45,422 nt of DNA from Rhizobium sp. ASV8 (GCF_016429255.1 NZ_JAELUG010000047.1:1-45422), one strand, 5' to 3'. Positions 17,403-26,544 are shown, counted from the first letter of the stretch. Notes: generated by a model from the sequence alone, not told the origin. Made by a program: numbers and translations.

Positions 17403-18278
17403 ATGCATACAGCCAATACTCTCCCGTTGCCTGCCTGGCTTTCGACGTTTCACCAGGCGGCGCGCTACAATAGAACCCGTATTGGCATCGCCATTACGCT
17501 TCTCGTCATCGCTTTCGCCATCGTCGGACCCTTCGTTTCTCCCTATGAACCGAGCGCGTTCGTGGGGCGGCCATTCATCGAGCCATCACCGCAATTTCTG
17601 CTGGGAACCGACTTCCGCGGTCGCGATGTCCTGTCGCGATTGCTGAACGGCGGGCTGCCTGTGGTGTGGATGTCCTTCGCGTCCGCCTCCATCGGCATGA
17701 TCCTCGGCGTCACCGTCGGTCTTGTCGCCGCCTACAGCCGCGGCTGGCTCGATCAGATGCTGATGCGTGTCATGGACGTGTTCCTGTCCATTCCATTAAT
17801 CATTTTCGTCCTGCTGTTCGTTTCCCTGCTCGGCACGCGCGAATGGCTTATCGTGCTGCTTGTCGGAGTGGCGCATATGCCGCAGGTCGCGCGCGTCACT
17901 CGCGGTGTCGCCGCTGATATCGTCACTCGCGAATTTGTGGAGTTCGCCGAGGCGCTCAGCGTGCCGCGCTGGAAAATACTCTTCAGAGAGATCTTGCCCA
18001 ACATCACGACGCCGTTGCTCGTGGAGTTCGGCATTCGTATCGTCTGGTCGATCTCAGGGATCGCCGCCCTTAGCGTGATGGGTTACGGAATCCAGCCCCC
18101 GAACGCCGATTGGGGCTTGATGATCAACGAAAATCGCGGCCGCATCGCCAGCCGCCCCCTCGCCGTCGTCTCACCGGCCGTATGCATCGCTCTGTTTGCG
18201 TTCGGCATCAACATGATTGCCGAAGGTATTGCCGGAACCATGTCCGGCAGCCACCGCAAATCCGGAGGCGAACAGTGA
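17403..18278 (+). CDS. DppC-type ABC transporter permease
   Basis: 291-aa partner permease with the DppC N-terminal segment (GPFVSPYEPSAF, then LLGTDFRGRDVLSRLLNGG) and EAA loop (REFVEFAEALSVPRWKILFREILPNITTPLLVE), followed by VMGYGIQPPNADWGLMINENRG, all typical of the family. It is 12 nt after the DppB-like gene; its TGA overlaps a possible GTG start of the ATPase. Confidence 0.93.
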   Translation: MHTANTLPLPAWLSTFHQAARYNRTRIGIAITLLVIAFAIVGPFVSPYEPSAFVGRPFIEPSPQFLLGTDFRGRDVLSRLLNGGLPVVWMSFASASIGMILGVTVGLVAAYSRGWLDQMLMRVMDVFLSIPLIIFVLLFVSLLGTREWLIVLLVGVAHMPQVARVTRGVAADIVTREFVEFAEALSVPRWKILFREILPNITTPLLVEFGIRIVWSISGIAALSVMGYGIQPPNADWGLMINENRGRIASRPLAVVSPAVCIALFAFGINMIAEGIAGTMSGSHRKSGGEQ

Positions 18279-20143
18279 AGAAGGAAAAGTCCATAATGGC
18301 CGATATCGCGCCAGCGCTCGCCGTGGAGGTGCGCAACCTTCGCATCGACATGCCAGACGGCGGCGGCGATATCGTCGACGATGTCAGCTTTATCATCCGT
18401 GCTGGCGAGGTTCTCGGCCTCGTTGGGGAGTCGGGATCAGGCAAGACCACGGTCGGCACCGCTCTCCTCGGCTTTGCACGCGGCGGCGCTCGCATTGCCG
18501 GCGGTACGATCCACATTGCCGGCGACACGTCACAAAACATGCTCGATCTCACCCCACAGCAAAAGCGTATCCTGCGCGGGAAAACGGTCGCCTATGTGCC
18601 GCAGGATCCGGCCTCCGCACTCAATCCGTCCCTGCGGATCGGGTTGCAGCTTTCGGAAGTAATCGAAGCTCATGAGCCCGAGACACCCCGCAGCGAGATC
18701 GATCGCCGCATCGAGGCTGTCATGAAGGATGTCGGGTTGCCGCCGGACCCGGCTTTTCTTCGGCGCTTTCCGCATCAGCTCTCCGGTGGCCAGCAACAGC
18801 GCATCGGTATTGCCATGGCTGTCATCCTGGCACCGAAACTGATCGTACTCGACGAACCGACGACGGGGCTCGATGTCACCACGCAGAACAAGATCCTCGA
18901 CATCGTCAAGCATCTTTGCCGGGAGCATGGCATCGGGGCCTTGCATGTGACGCATGATCTCTCAGTGATTGCCCATATCGCCGACCATGTCATGGTGATG
19001 TATTCCGGGCGCGTGGTCGAAATCGGCCGTGTCGAAACGGTGCTGGGCAGCCCTTCGCATCCCTATACCCAGGCGCTGCTGGGCGCCGTGCCGGAATTGC
19101 ATTACCGCACGCATCTGAAATCGATCCCCGGCAGCGCGTTCCGGCCCGGCCAACGTCCTTCGGGCTGCTTTTTCAAACCGCGCTGTCCAATCGCGGAGGA
19201 CGGCTGCGGCGCGCATCCGGTCACCTTGGCCTGGCAGGGCGAGGAACATTCCGTCCGCTGCCTGAAATCCGGTATCGTTGCCATTGCCGAACCGGAGAGG
19301 CTGCCCGATCCCCTGCAGCTTGACCCCAAATTAAACGATCGCAGCCCCGTCATCGAGGTACGCGATCTGCATGTCGCCTTTGGCAACTATCACGTCCTCG
19401 ACGGGGTTGATTTCGCCGTCGAAAAGGGTGAGTGCCTGGCGATCGTCGGCGAATCCGGCTCGGGCAAGAGCACGCTGTCGCGCGCGCTCATCGGCCTGGT
19501 TCCGCAACGGCAGGGAACGGCCCTGCTCAATGGCGAGGTTCTCGCCGTGCATGCACGGGAACGCAGCAGGCAACAGCTGCGGACGATGCAGTACATCTTT
19601 CAAAGCCCTCACAACTCCCTCAATCCGCGTCACACCGTCGAAAACATCGTCGGGCTGGTCTATGACACCTTCAATCCCAGGGACCGGCAGCAACGGCGGC
19701 AAAGAATTGCCGAGGTCCTCAATCAGGTCGGTCTTGGGCCGGATGTCATGTTTGCCTTTCCCGACCAGCTTTCAGGCGGCGAAAGACAGCGCGTCGCCAT
19801 CGCGCGGGCATTGATGGCAAACCCCGACGTCCTGATCTGCGACGAAATCACCTCCGCACTCGACGTCTCTGTCCAGGCCGCAATCGTCAATCTGCTCAAG
19901 GACCTGCAACGCACGCGCGGCCTGACGATGATCTTTGTCACCCACAACCTCGCGCTGGTCCGCAATCTCGCCGATCGAGCCATGGTGCTCGACCAGGGAA
20001 AGGTGGTGGAAATGCGCGGCGTAGCCGATGTCATCGACAATCCTGACCATCCCTACACCCGGCAGCTGATCGCCAATGCTCTAGTTGCCGACATCGATCA
20101 TCGTGCGGAGCGGTCCGGCGGCAAGGAATGCTTGCGAGCATAG
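18275..20143 (+). CDS. Fused double ATP-binding protein (DppD-DppF type) of ABC importer 1
   Basis: About 622-aa protein with two complete nucleotide-binding domains in one chain. Each has Walker A (GESGSGKTT and GESGSGKST), the ABC signature (LSGGQQQRIGIA and LSGGERQRVAIA) and Walker B (LIVLDEPTTGLD and VLICDEITSALD). The first domain ends with the Cys-containing oligopeptide-transporter C-terminal extension (PSGCFFKPRCPIAEDGCG). It therefore replaces separate DppD and DppF subunits. The GTG at 18275 has GGAGG 6 nt upstream and overlaps the permease stop; an ATG at 18296 (MADIAPA) with a weaker AGGA is the alternative start. A strong terminator follows at 20171. Confidence 0.92.
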   Translation: MKKEKSIMADIAPALAVEVRNLRIDMPDGGGDIVDDVSFIIRAGEVLGLVGESGSGKTTVGTALLGFARGGARIAGGTIHIAGDTSQNMLDLTPQQKRILRGKTVAYVPQDPASALNPSLRIGLQLSEVIEAHEPETPRSEIDRRIEAVMKDVGLPPDPAFLRRFPHQLSGGQQQRIGIAMAVILAPKLIVLDEPTTGLDVTTQNKILDIVKHLCREHGIGALHVTHDLSVIAHIADHVMVMYSGRVVEIGRVETVLGSPSHPYTQALLGAVPELHYRTHLKSIPGSAFRPGQRPSGCFFKPRCPIAEDGCGAHPVTLAWQGEEHSVRCLKSGIVAIAEPERLPDPLQLDPKLNDRSPVIEVRDLHVAFGNYHVLDGVDFAVEKGECLAIVGESGSGKSTLSRALIGLVPQRQGTALLNGEVLAVHARERSRQQLRTMQYIFQSPHNSLNPRHTVENIVGLVYDTFNPRDRQQRRQRIAEVLNQVGLGPDVMFAFPDQLSGGERQRVAIARALMANPDVLICDEITSALDVSVQAAIVNLLKDLQRTRGLTMIFVTHNLALVRNLADRAMVLDQGKVVEMRGVADVIDNPDHPYTRQLIANALVADIDHRAERSGGKECLRA

Positions 20144-20170
20144 GACTCCCAGTTCCGCCGACCACCTTCT

Positions 20171-20197
20171 CAAAGCCCGGCATCCTGCCGGGCTTTG
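20171..20197 (+). terminator. Terminator of dipeptide ABC operon 1
   Basis: CAAAGCCCGGCA (20171-20182) and TGCCGGGCTTTG (20186-20197) form a perfect 12-bp stem with a 3-nt loop, 27 nt after the ATPase stop codon. The downstream T content is modest (CTTGCTTG). Confidence 0.8.
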
Positions 20198-20243
20198 CTT
20201 GCTTGTGGCGCCATCATGCGGGCCAAGAGCGCCCAAACATCAA

Positions 20244-20271
20244 AGGCGCGGTCAATTCCATGACCGCGCCT
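20244..20271 (-). terminator. Terminator of the Tm-1-like/ALDH operon
   Basis: AGGCGCGGTCA (20244-20254) and TGACCGCGCCT (20261-20271) form a perfect 11-bp stem with a 6-nt loop. On the minus strand it is followed by a T-rich stretch (TTGATGTTT) and lies 36 nt past the Tm-1-like stop codon. It faces the terminator at 20171, as expected between convergent operons. Confidence 0.75.
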
Positions 20272-20307
20272 CGATTGAAACCATTTGTGGTCGAAACGAT
20301 GGGAGGG

Positions 20308-21591
20308 TTACTGTCCGGCCGCCATCAAGGGCAGATGATCGACATCGGGCTGTGCTCCCGGCAAGATGAACCCTTCTTCCACCCATCGATCGAACACGGC
20401 CAAAACCGCATCGACAAACCCTGGATCGTTGATATGCGCCGGTGTTTCGGAGATTTCCACCGGTGAAGCCAGATGCGATTTCAACTCCGCCAAGAAGGCG
20501 GCCAGGCTTTGGGGATCGTAGCCGACCTCCCCCTCGCGATCCCACTCCTCGATGCCTGCCAGCGGCAGGATGACATGCGTGGGACCGACGGCCTGATTGA
20601 GACGCGTCGCCATTTCCCTTGCGGTGAAACGACGTTCGTCAGCCGTCAAGGTCAGCGAGGTTATAAGCTTGTTGTGCACATGGGCGGGCCGGTTTCGAAA
20701 GTGATCGGGAATCGGCTGCCAGCTGGGCAAGTCCACAAGATCGGCAGCGCCGGGCGCCACGATCTGCGGCACACCTGCTGCGCCGACGCGTGCCAGTCTT
20801 TCCGGGCCGCTGTTGACGATGGAGCCATGAATGCCGTTGTTGAATTCCTGCATGCAAAGATCGAGTACGGCTACCAGATGACCCTGGCACGCCAGGTTTT
20901 CGAGCGCCCTGCCGCCCATGCCCTGCGCGTGAAAGAAGGCCACCTCGTAGCCTCGCGCCTCCAGCGCAGGCTTCAGACCCTTCATATATTTGAGGCAGGC
21001 ATTGCCAAGTGAGGATACGCCGACCAAAGGACGTCCGCGCCGAAAACCGGTTGCGCCACGGGCGGCGCCCAGCACGGCCCCTGCCGCCTGACTGAGGGCA
21101 GATCTGCAAACCGAATTGATCCCATACAGTCCGCCGGCCCAGAGGATCATTTGTACGTCCGCAGGGAGGCGCTCGGCCGGAATGAGCGGCGAGAACGCGA
21201 CCGTCGAGATGACGTATTTGGGAACACCCAAGGGCAAAACCATCGCCACATCCAATGCGAGATCGGTACCCATGGTACCCCCCAGCGAAATCATGCCGTC
21301 GAAACGTCCTTCCGCATGAAGTCGGGCGGCTAGCGCCTGAGCGCCGCTGCTCATCAGCGCCATGGCGTCGTTTTCATCGCCCGCGGCAAGAACCCCGGCA
21401 ATCGTCGTGCCGGCGGCAGCTGCCACCTCATGCTTGGAGATAGCCACCGGACATGAAGGCTCACCAAGGACGCCGACATCCATGGACAGGACGTGGCCGC
21501 CCTGCTCCTCAATGCAATTGCGGAGGAACTGAAGCTCGTCGGATTTCGTGTCGTAAGTCCCGACGATGAGGATGGTCTTGTTCGTTTTCAT
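20308..21591 (-). CDS. Tm-1-like ATP-binding domain protein (UPF0261)
   Basis: 427-aa protein of the UPF0261/Tm-1-like family, named for the tomato Tm-1 resistance protein whose N-terminal domain binds ATP. Family landmarks include ILIVGTYDTKSDELQFLRNCIEEQG at the N-terminus, the Gly-rich ISLGGTMGTDLALDVAMVLPLGVPKYVIST, and FHAQGMGGRALENL with AAGVPQIVAPGAADLV later. No established enzymatic role is known for bacterial members. ATG at 21591 (MKTNKTILIVG) is preferred over a TTG at 21615, though its ribosome site is weak. It sits just downstream of an aldehyde dehydrogenase on the same strand (37-nt gap), so the two are probably one operon. Confidence 0.88.
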   Translation of the reverse strand: MKTNKTILIVGTYDTKSDELQFLRNCIEEQGGHVLSMDVGVLGEPSCPVAISKHEVAAAAGTTIAGVLAAGDENDAMALMSSGAQALAARLHAEGRFDGMISLGGTMGTDLALDVAMVLPLGVPKYVISTVAFSPLIPAERLPADVQMILWAGGLYGINSVCRSALSQAAGAVLGAARGATGFRRGRPLVGVSSLGNACLKYMKGLKPALEARGYEVAFFHAQGMGGRALENLACQGHLVAVLDLCMQEFNNGIHGSIVNSGPERLARVGAAGVPQIVAPGAADLVDLPSWQPIPDHFRNRPAHVHNKLITSLTLTADERRFTAREMATRLNQAVGPTHVILPLAGIEEWDREGEVGYDPQSLAAFLAELKSHLASPVEISETPAHINDPGFVDAVLAVFDRWVEEGFILPGAQPDVDHLPLMAAGQ

Positions 21592-21628
21592 GAGGAACCA
21601 TATCGTTGTTTGCAATGAGGCCGCTTGA

Positions 21629-23116
21629 TCAAAGCTGGAACCAGGCCGTCTTCAGTGAGGTATATTTTTCAAGAGCATGCAGGGATTTGTCGTGGCCGTT
21701 GCCGGACTGCTTATGTCCGCCGAGCGGCACGGTGAGGTCGGAACCGCCATAGGTGTTCACATGGACGATCCCGGCCTGTATGGCGCGCACCATGCGATGG
21801 GCGGTCGAGAGGTCTGATGTCCAGACGGCCGCAGCCAGGCCGTATTCCGTCGAATTGGCAATCCGGATGGCATCCGCCTCATCCTCGAAAGGAATGACCG
21901 CGAGCAACGGGCCGAAGACCTCTTCGCGCGCCAGCGTCATGTCAGGGGTTATGGCGTCAAAGACCGCAGGCCGCATGTAGTAACCGCCGGTCTCCTGCAA
22001 GATGCGTTCTCCGCCGACAACACGCCGCCCGCCATCGCCTTCCGCCCGTTTGACATAGTCGAGATTGCTTTCGAGCTGCCGCTCGCTGCTGACGGCGCCG
22101 ATATCGGTCTCCAGCGACAACGGGTCGCCCACCTTCATGGCGGTTGCATGCGCTGAAATGCGCCCTACCATTTCGTCGTGGACGCCTCGCTGAACAAGCA
22201 GGCGGGAGCCAGCGACGCAGACCTGGCCGGAATTGCGGAATATGCCGTTGGCCGCAACTGCCGCAGCTTTGGCAAGGTCCGGCGCATCGGCAAAGATCAC
22301 GTTCGGCGATTTTCCGCCAAGCTCGAGATAGACGCGCTTGAGATTGGACCGCGCCGAATATTCGAGCAGTCTGCGTCCGACGCCGTTCGAGCCGGTGAAT
22401 GCCAGGACGTCGACATCCATATGCATGCCGATCGCCTCGCCGACAACGGAGCCAGAACCGGTCACTACATTCAGCACACCCTCCGGCAATCCTGCCTCGG
22501 CACAGATTTCGGCAAGCTTGAGCAGTGTCAACGAAGCAGCTTCCGCCGGCTTGAGAACGAGCGAATTGCCCATGGCAAGCGCCGGCGCCAGCTTCCATGC
22601 ACCGATCATCAGCGGCATGTTCCAGGGGACGATGGCGCCGACGACGCCAACGGCCTCTCTGTGCACCAATCCCAGCACTGACGGCCCTGTTGGGGCGATC
22701 TCGCCATAAATCTTGTCGATGGCCTCGCCATAGTAGCGAAAAGTCGCAGCAGCGCTCCCCGGCTCGGCTCTGAGCGCCATGCCGATTTCGGTGCCATTGT
22801 CGCGCACACCCAGAACCGCGAGTTCAAGGGCGCGCGCCTCGATGATCTCTGCGATCCGCAGGAGAACTTTCTTTCGCCCAGCCGGAGCCATCCGCGACCA
22901 GCGCCCCGCTTCGAAGGCCAGCCGAGCCGATTGCACCGCCCTGTCGACGTCTGCGCGGGACGCACGCGCGATCGTCGTCAGGTGGCGCCCGTCGATCGGC
23001 GAGATGCAATCGACCGCCTCCTCCGTTTCCGCCGGTTGCCATCGACCGCCGATAAACAGCGATTGGGGGGGAATTTCGATTCGACGCAGGGCGTCGATGG
23101 AACTCTGCTGGATCAA
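21629..23116 (-). CDS. NAD(P)-dependent aldehyde dehydrogenase
   Basis: About 495-aa cytoplasmic enzyme oxidising an aldehyde to the acid. Catalytic residues are visible: Asn166 (VPWNMPLM), Glu265 (YLELGGKSPNV) and Cys300 (NSGQVCVAGSRLL), with the NAD-site TGSNGVGRRLL. The likely start is TTG at 23116, because AGGAG lies 5 nt before it and the length then fits the family; the longer frame to 23236 adds 40 residues without homology-like features. It is divergent from an IclR regulator and aminotransferase; the pair suits catabolism of an omega-amino compound via its semialdehyde. The substrate is unknown. Confidence 0.9.
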   Translation of the reverse strand: MIQQSSIDALRRIEIPPQSLFIGGRWQPAETEEAVDCISPIDGRHLTTIARASRADVDRAVQSARLAFEAGRWSRMAPAGRKKVLLRIAEIIEARALELAVLGVRDNGTEIGMALRAEPGSAAATFRYYGEAIDKIYGEIAPTGPSVLGLVHREAVGVVGAIVPWNMPLMIGAWKLAPALAMGNSLVLKPAEAASLTLLKLAEICAEAGLPEGVLNVVTGSGSVVGEAIGMHMDVDVLAFTGSNGVGRRLLEYSARSNLKRVYLELGGKSPNVIFADAPDLAKAAAVAANGIFRNSGQVCVAGSRLLVQRGVHDEMVGRISAHATAMKVGDPLSLETDIGAVSSERQLESNLDYVKRAEGDGGRRVVGGERILQETGGYYMRPAVFDAITPDMTLAREEVFGPLLAVIPFEDEADAIRIANSTEYGLAAAVWTSDLSTAHRMVRAIQAGIVHVNTYGGSDLTVPLGGHKQSGNGHDKSLHALEKYTSLKTAWFQL

Positions 23117-23270
23117 GGCATCTCCTGACGGCACTCGCCAGACGCGGCGAAGGCACTGGATCTGTTGCAATTTAGACGACCATCGCGCGCTATTCGGCTC
23201 GTTCAAAGACCCGTGAAAGGTGACGCGCAAACGCATAAAAAGTTCATTATTATCAATGGAATTTATAATA

Positions 23271-23298
23271 TTGACACAAAATGACGATGCGCTATCGT
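23271..23298 (+). promoter_or_regulatory. Candidate sigma-70 promoter of the IclR-aminotransferase operon
   Basis: TTGACA (23271-23276) and TATCGT (23293-23298) are separated by 16 bp and lie 21 nt before the IclR ATG. Just upstream an A/T-rich inverted repeat, TATTAT (23248-23253) and ATAATA (23265-23270), could be an operator in the divergent region. Assignment is by consensus match only. Confidence 0.5.
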
Positions 23299-23319
23299 TT
23301 GAGAAGGTGAGGAGAGATC

Positions 23320-24126
23320 ATGAGAACTGTCAGCAAGGCCCTAAAGATCCTCGATCTGTTCACGGAAGACGCACCCGTTCTCGGGCTGGCGGAGATAGCG
23401 GCCCTGACCGGACTTGATCGGGCGACCTGCCACCGCATGCTGAAAGTCTTCGAGGAACACGGCTATGTAACGCGGCCGCTCGGATCAAAGAAATACACGC
23501 TGGGCGCGACCGTCCTACGGCTTGCCCGAACACGGGAATTTATTTCCCCCGCCACCCCGGCGCTGCAGGCAATCGTCGACGCGCTGGCGCAGAAAACGAC
23601 GGAAACCTGTCACGCTTCGCTCATCGCCGGCCAGCAGATTGCCACCGTGGCGGTGAAGGACGGCACGCGCAGCAACCGCGTTCATGTCGGATTTGGAGCC
23701 AGGATCTCGCCGCACGCGACCGCTACCGGCCTGATCTGCCTGGCCTATGGCAATCCGGATTTCGTAGAGCATGGGCTTACGGAACCTCTGCCCGCCTACA
23801 CACCGTCTACAACGACTGACGCGAAAGCGCTGCAAACCCTTGTCTCGACCTTCAGAAAGCAAGGGTTCAGCGTTGCCGATCGCAGCTTTGATTCCGATGT
23901 CATCGGTGTCGGCGTTCCGTTTTTTGGAGCGGATGCCATGGCAGCTGGCGCACTCGCGACAGCAACGCCTGCCTCCCGCATGGACGATGCGACGCTTCGC
24001 TGCACGGTCGAACTTCTGATCGAGGCCGCCTTCGAGGCGACGAGCGCGCTTGGCGGCCGCATCCCTGAAGAATTCCTGCGCAGTACCGCAGTCAACCGCT
24101 TCCCTAAAAGTCAGGCCGCCGGCTGA
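23320..24126 (+). CDS. IclR-family transcriptional regulator (second)
   Basis: 268-aa regulator with an N-terminal winged HTH (residues about 1-62; TVSKALKILDLFTEDAPVLGL, then IAALTGLDRATCHRMLKVFEEHGYV) and the IclR effector domain (TCHASLIAGQQIATVAVKDG, HVGFGARISPHATATGLICLAY, FSVADRSFDSDVIGVGVPFFG). GGAGAG lies just before the ATG. It is divergent from the aldehyde dehydrogenase/Tm-1-like pair and 52 nt upstream of the aminotransferase, so it probably controls both arms. It is a different subgroup from the regulator at 13840, and its promoter region lacks the GTTCGATAT element. Confidence 0.92.
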   Translation: MRTVSKALKILDLFTEDAPVLGLAEIAALTGLDRATCHRMLKVFEEHGYVTRPLGSKKYTLGATVLRLARTREFISPATPALQAIVDALAQKTTETCHASLIAGQQIATVAVKDGTRSNRVHVGFGARISPHATATGLICLAYGNPDFVEHGLTEPLPAYTPSTTTDAKALQTLVSTFRKQGFSVADRSFDSDVIGVGVPFFGADAMAAGALATATPASRMDDATLRCTVELLIEAAFEATSALGGRIPEEFLRSTAVNRFPKSQAAG

Positions 24127-24178
24127 CGTTCACCGGTCGCCTTTTTTCAATTTCGACGCTAGCAATCGAGGCAAGACG

Positions 24179-25546
24179 ATGCATGACACCAATTTTCTGA
24201 TTGAAAACAACGCCAAACATGTGTGGCACCCCATGGCCCATCCCGGCGAAATGCGCGAACACCCGCCGCATATCATCGAGCAGGGCGAAGGGGTCGAGAT
24301 CGTCGACATTCACGGCAATCGGCTTCTCGATGGCGTTGGCGGTCTGTGGAACGTCAATCTGGGCTATTCCTGCGAGCCAGTCAAAGCCGCCATCATCGCC
24401 CAGCTTCACAAGTTACCCTACTATAACGCATTCCGCGGCACGACGAATTCGCCTCTGATCGAACTCTCATACGAGCTCTGCCAGTTCTTCAAGCCGGAAG
24501 GCATGGCGCGCGCCTTCCTGACCTCGGGCGGATCGGATTCCGTCGAGACCTGCCTACGGCTTGCCCGGCAATATCATCGCGCCAACGGACAGCCCGAGCG
24601 CACGAAATTCTTTTCGCTGAAGAAGGGCTACCACGGCACGCACTTCGGCGGTGCTTCCGTCAATGGCAACGCAAATTTCCGCAGAAACTACGAGCCCATG
24701 CTGGGGGGCGTGCATCACCTGCCGGCGCCCTTCACCTATCGCAATCAGTTCGACACCGACGACGGTGCGGTGATTGCCCGCAAGATCGCGGCGATCTTCG
24801 AGGAGGAAATCGCCTTCCAGGGCGCCGATACGATTGCGGCCTTGATCATGGAGCCGGTGCTGGGATCGGGCGGCGTCATCGTTCCGCACGAGACGTTCTT
24901 CCCTCTGATGCGAGAAATCTGCGACCGCCATGGCATCCTGCTGATAGCAGACGAAGTCATCACCGGCTTCGGGCGCGCAGGATCCGAGAGCGGCTCGCGG
25001 CTATGGGGGATCAAGCCTGATATGATGTCGACGGCCAAGGGCATCAGCAATGGCTACTTCCCGCTCGGCGCAGCCATGATCAGCGAGAAGATAGCTCTGG
25101 TCATCGAGGGCGCGAAGGGTGCGACGGGTACGATCAGCCACGGCTACACCTATTCCGGCCATCCGATCGGTGCCGCCGCCGCACTTGCCACCATTGCAGA
25201 AGTGAAGCGGCAGAACATCGCCGCAAACGCCGCCACGCTCGGGGTCCAACTGCTTGCCGGCCTGCAACGCCTCAAGCAGAAATATGAGGTCGTCGGCGAT
25301 GCCCGGGGAAAAGGGCTGATGGCGGCGCTGGAACTCGTCAGCGACCGGACGAAGAAGACGCCCGCCGACAAGGCGGTCGTTCAGGCGCTTTACGACAAGG
25401 CCTACGAATCCGGGGTCATCGTGCGGACATCGAGCAATAACGTGATCATTTCGCCCTGCTTGGCGATCGGCAGTGAACATGTTAACCGTATTCTCTCGGC
25501 ACTCGATCTCGGCCTTGCCGCCGCCACCGAGGCGCTGAACAGGTAA
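24179..25546 (+). CDS. Class-III (omega-) aminotransferase
   Basis: 455-aa pyridoxal-phosphate enzyme that moves an amino group from an omega-amino compound (beta-alanine, taurine, GABA or diamine type) to a keto acid. PLP Lys287 (MSTAKGISNG), cofactor Asp258 (LLIADEVITGFGR) and TSGGSDSVETCLRLAR are visible. ATG at 24179 has GAGG 7 nt upstream; the longer frame to 24050 overlaps the IclR gene and is rejected. With the divergent aldehyde dehydrogenase it would convert an amine to an aldehyde and then an acid. The exact donor cannot be read. A hairpin follows the stop codon. Confidence 0.92.
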   Translation: MHDTNFLIENNAKHVWHPMAHPGEMREHPPHIIEQGEGVEIVDIHGNRLLDGVGGLWNVNLGYSCEPVKAAIIAQLHKLPYYNAFRGTTNSPLIELSYELCQFFKPEGMARAFLTSGGSDSVETCLRLARQYHRANGQPERTKFFSLKKGYHGTHFGGASVNGNANFRRNYEPMLGGVHHLPAPFTYRNQFDTDDGAVIARKIAAIFEEEIAFQGADTIAALIMEPVLGSGGVIVPHETFFPLMREICDRHGILLIADEVITGFGRAGSESGSRLWGIKPDMMSTAKGISNGYFPLGAAMISEKIALVIEGAKGATGTISHGYTYSGHPIGAAAALATIAEVKRQNIAANAATLGVQLLAGLQRLKQKYEVVGDARGKGLMAALELVSDRTKKTPADKAVVQALYDKAYESGVIVRTSSNNVIISPCLAIGSEHVNRILSALDLGLAAATEALNR

Positions 25547-25554
25547 ACAAAGCG

Positions 25555-25577
25555 GTGCGGCCGCAAGCCGGCTGCAC
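25555..25577 (+). terminator. Hairpins after the aminotransferase
   Basis: GTGCGGCCG (25555-25563) pairs with CGGCTGCAC (25569-25577) through one G-U, 8 nt after the stop codon. A second hairpin, CGCGGAGC (25598-25605) with GCTCCGCG (25615-25622), follows. Neither has a T-run, so termination is tentative. Confidence 0.45.
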
Positions 25578-25719
25578 ACGAACCGATGAATTGAGAACGC
25601 GGAGCGTCGGGCAAGCTCCGCGACAATGATGAGAGGTTACCTGCCGCCTGACCGACTTTCACACCCAAGCAAGAATTTCGAAAAGAAATCGCGGGAACGA
25701 ATGACTGAGGAGAACGACA

Positions 25720-26544
25720 ATGGAATTGCTGGACGGAATCGAACCGGTCGGGGAAATGGTCTCTCTGATTGGCGCGCGCGAATTTGGGGCCGGGTTTTAT
25801 CGTATCGCCAATGACTTGATTGGCATTGACCATTGCACGGTCTTTATGTGCGCAAACGACAATCCGCGCACCGTCGTGGCGGAAGCCAATTGCCAGAAGA
25901 CTGCCGAACGCGTCCGCTCGCTCGCTGAGATCTATATCCGCGAAGCCTATGTGCACGATCCGGTCTGGGGGACGTTTGACGGCGCCCCGCGTTCTGACTG
26001 TTCCACATTCCTGCTGTCTCCGACGGAGCTTGCCGATGAGGGGTATCGTCGAGAGTTCTACGACAAGCCCAATATCAAGCACGAACTCGCATTGACGACG
26101 ATCATCAACGGCGACCGGATCTATGCCGGCTTCTATCGCGAGAATGGTCGCCCCGATTTTTCCAGCCGTTCCGTGGAGTTGCTAAAATATTGCGGCCGCA
26201 CCATCATGCAGGTGCTGCACAAGCACGCGGAGATTTCCCTGCTGACGGGCGCCGTCCAGACCGAACCCAAGCCGGTCAGCCAAAAGGCACTCCTCGAACG
26301 TGTACGCACGGCCATCATCGCCGATAATTGCCAGCTGACGGCCCGCGAGGCCGAAATCTGCGCCAGTATCGTGCTCGGCTACACCGTACTCGGCATCAGC
26401 ATGAATCTGGGCATTTCAGTCAATACCGTCGCGACACATCGCAAGCGCGCTTATGCCAAGCTCCGCGTCTGCAGTCAGAACGAGTTGTTCGCGCGCTATT
26501 TCTCGGTCGTCGAGTCGAACCTCGCAGCGCTGCAGCACAACTAG
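25720..26544 (+). CDS. LuxR-type (HTH) transcriptional regulator
   Basis: 274-aa regulator with a C-terminal LuxR helix-turn-helix (about residues 205-262; LTAREAEICASIVLGYTVLGI, then SVNTVATHRKRAYAKLRVCSQNELFARYF). The N-terminal 185 residues look like a small-molecule sensor domain, but I do not recognise a named family. No luxI-like synthase is in the window, and it is longer than typical quorum-sensing LuxR proteins. GAGGAGA lies just before the ATG. It is closed by a strong terminator and sits directly upstream of the VOC/monooxygenase operon, which it may help control. Confidence 0.88.
   Translation: MELLDGIEPVGEMVSLIGAREFGAGFYRIANDLIGIDHCTVFMCANDNPRTVVAEANCQKTAERVRSLAEIYIREAYVHDPVWGTFDGAPRSDCSTFLLSPTELADEGYRREFYDKPNIKHELALTTIINGDRIYAGFYRENGRPDFSSRSVELLKYCGRTIMQVLHKHAEISLLTGAVQTEPKPVSQKALLERVRTAIIADNCQLTAREAEICASIVLGYTVLGISMNLGISVNTVATHRKRAYAKLRVCSQNELFARYFSVVESNLAALQHN

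Noticed and set aside
24050..24178. Extension of the aminotransferase into the IclR gene
   Set aside because: It overlaps the regulator's coding end; the ATG at 24179 has GAGG at proper spacing.
25720..26544. Quorum-sensing LuxR/LuxI pair
   Set aside because: No LuxI-like synthase nearby and the N-terminal domain is not recognisably an autoinducer-binding domain.
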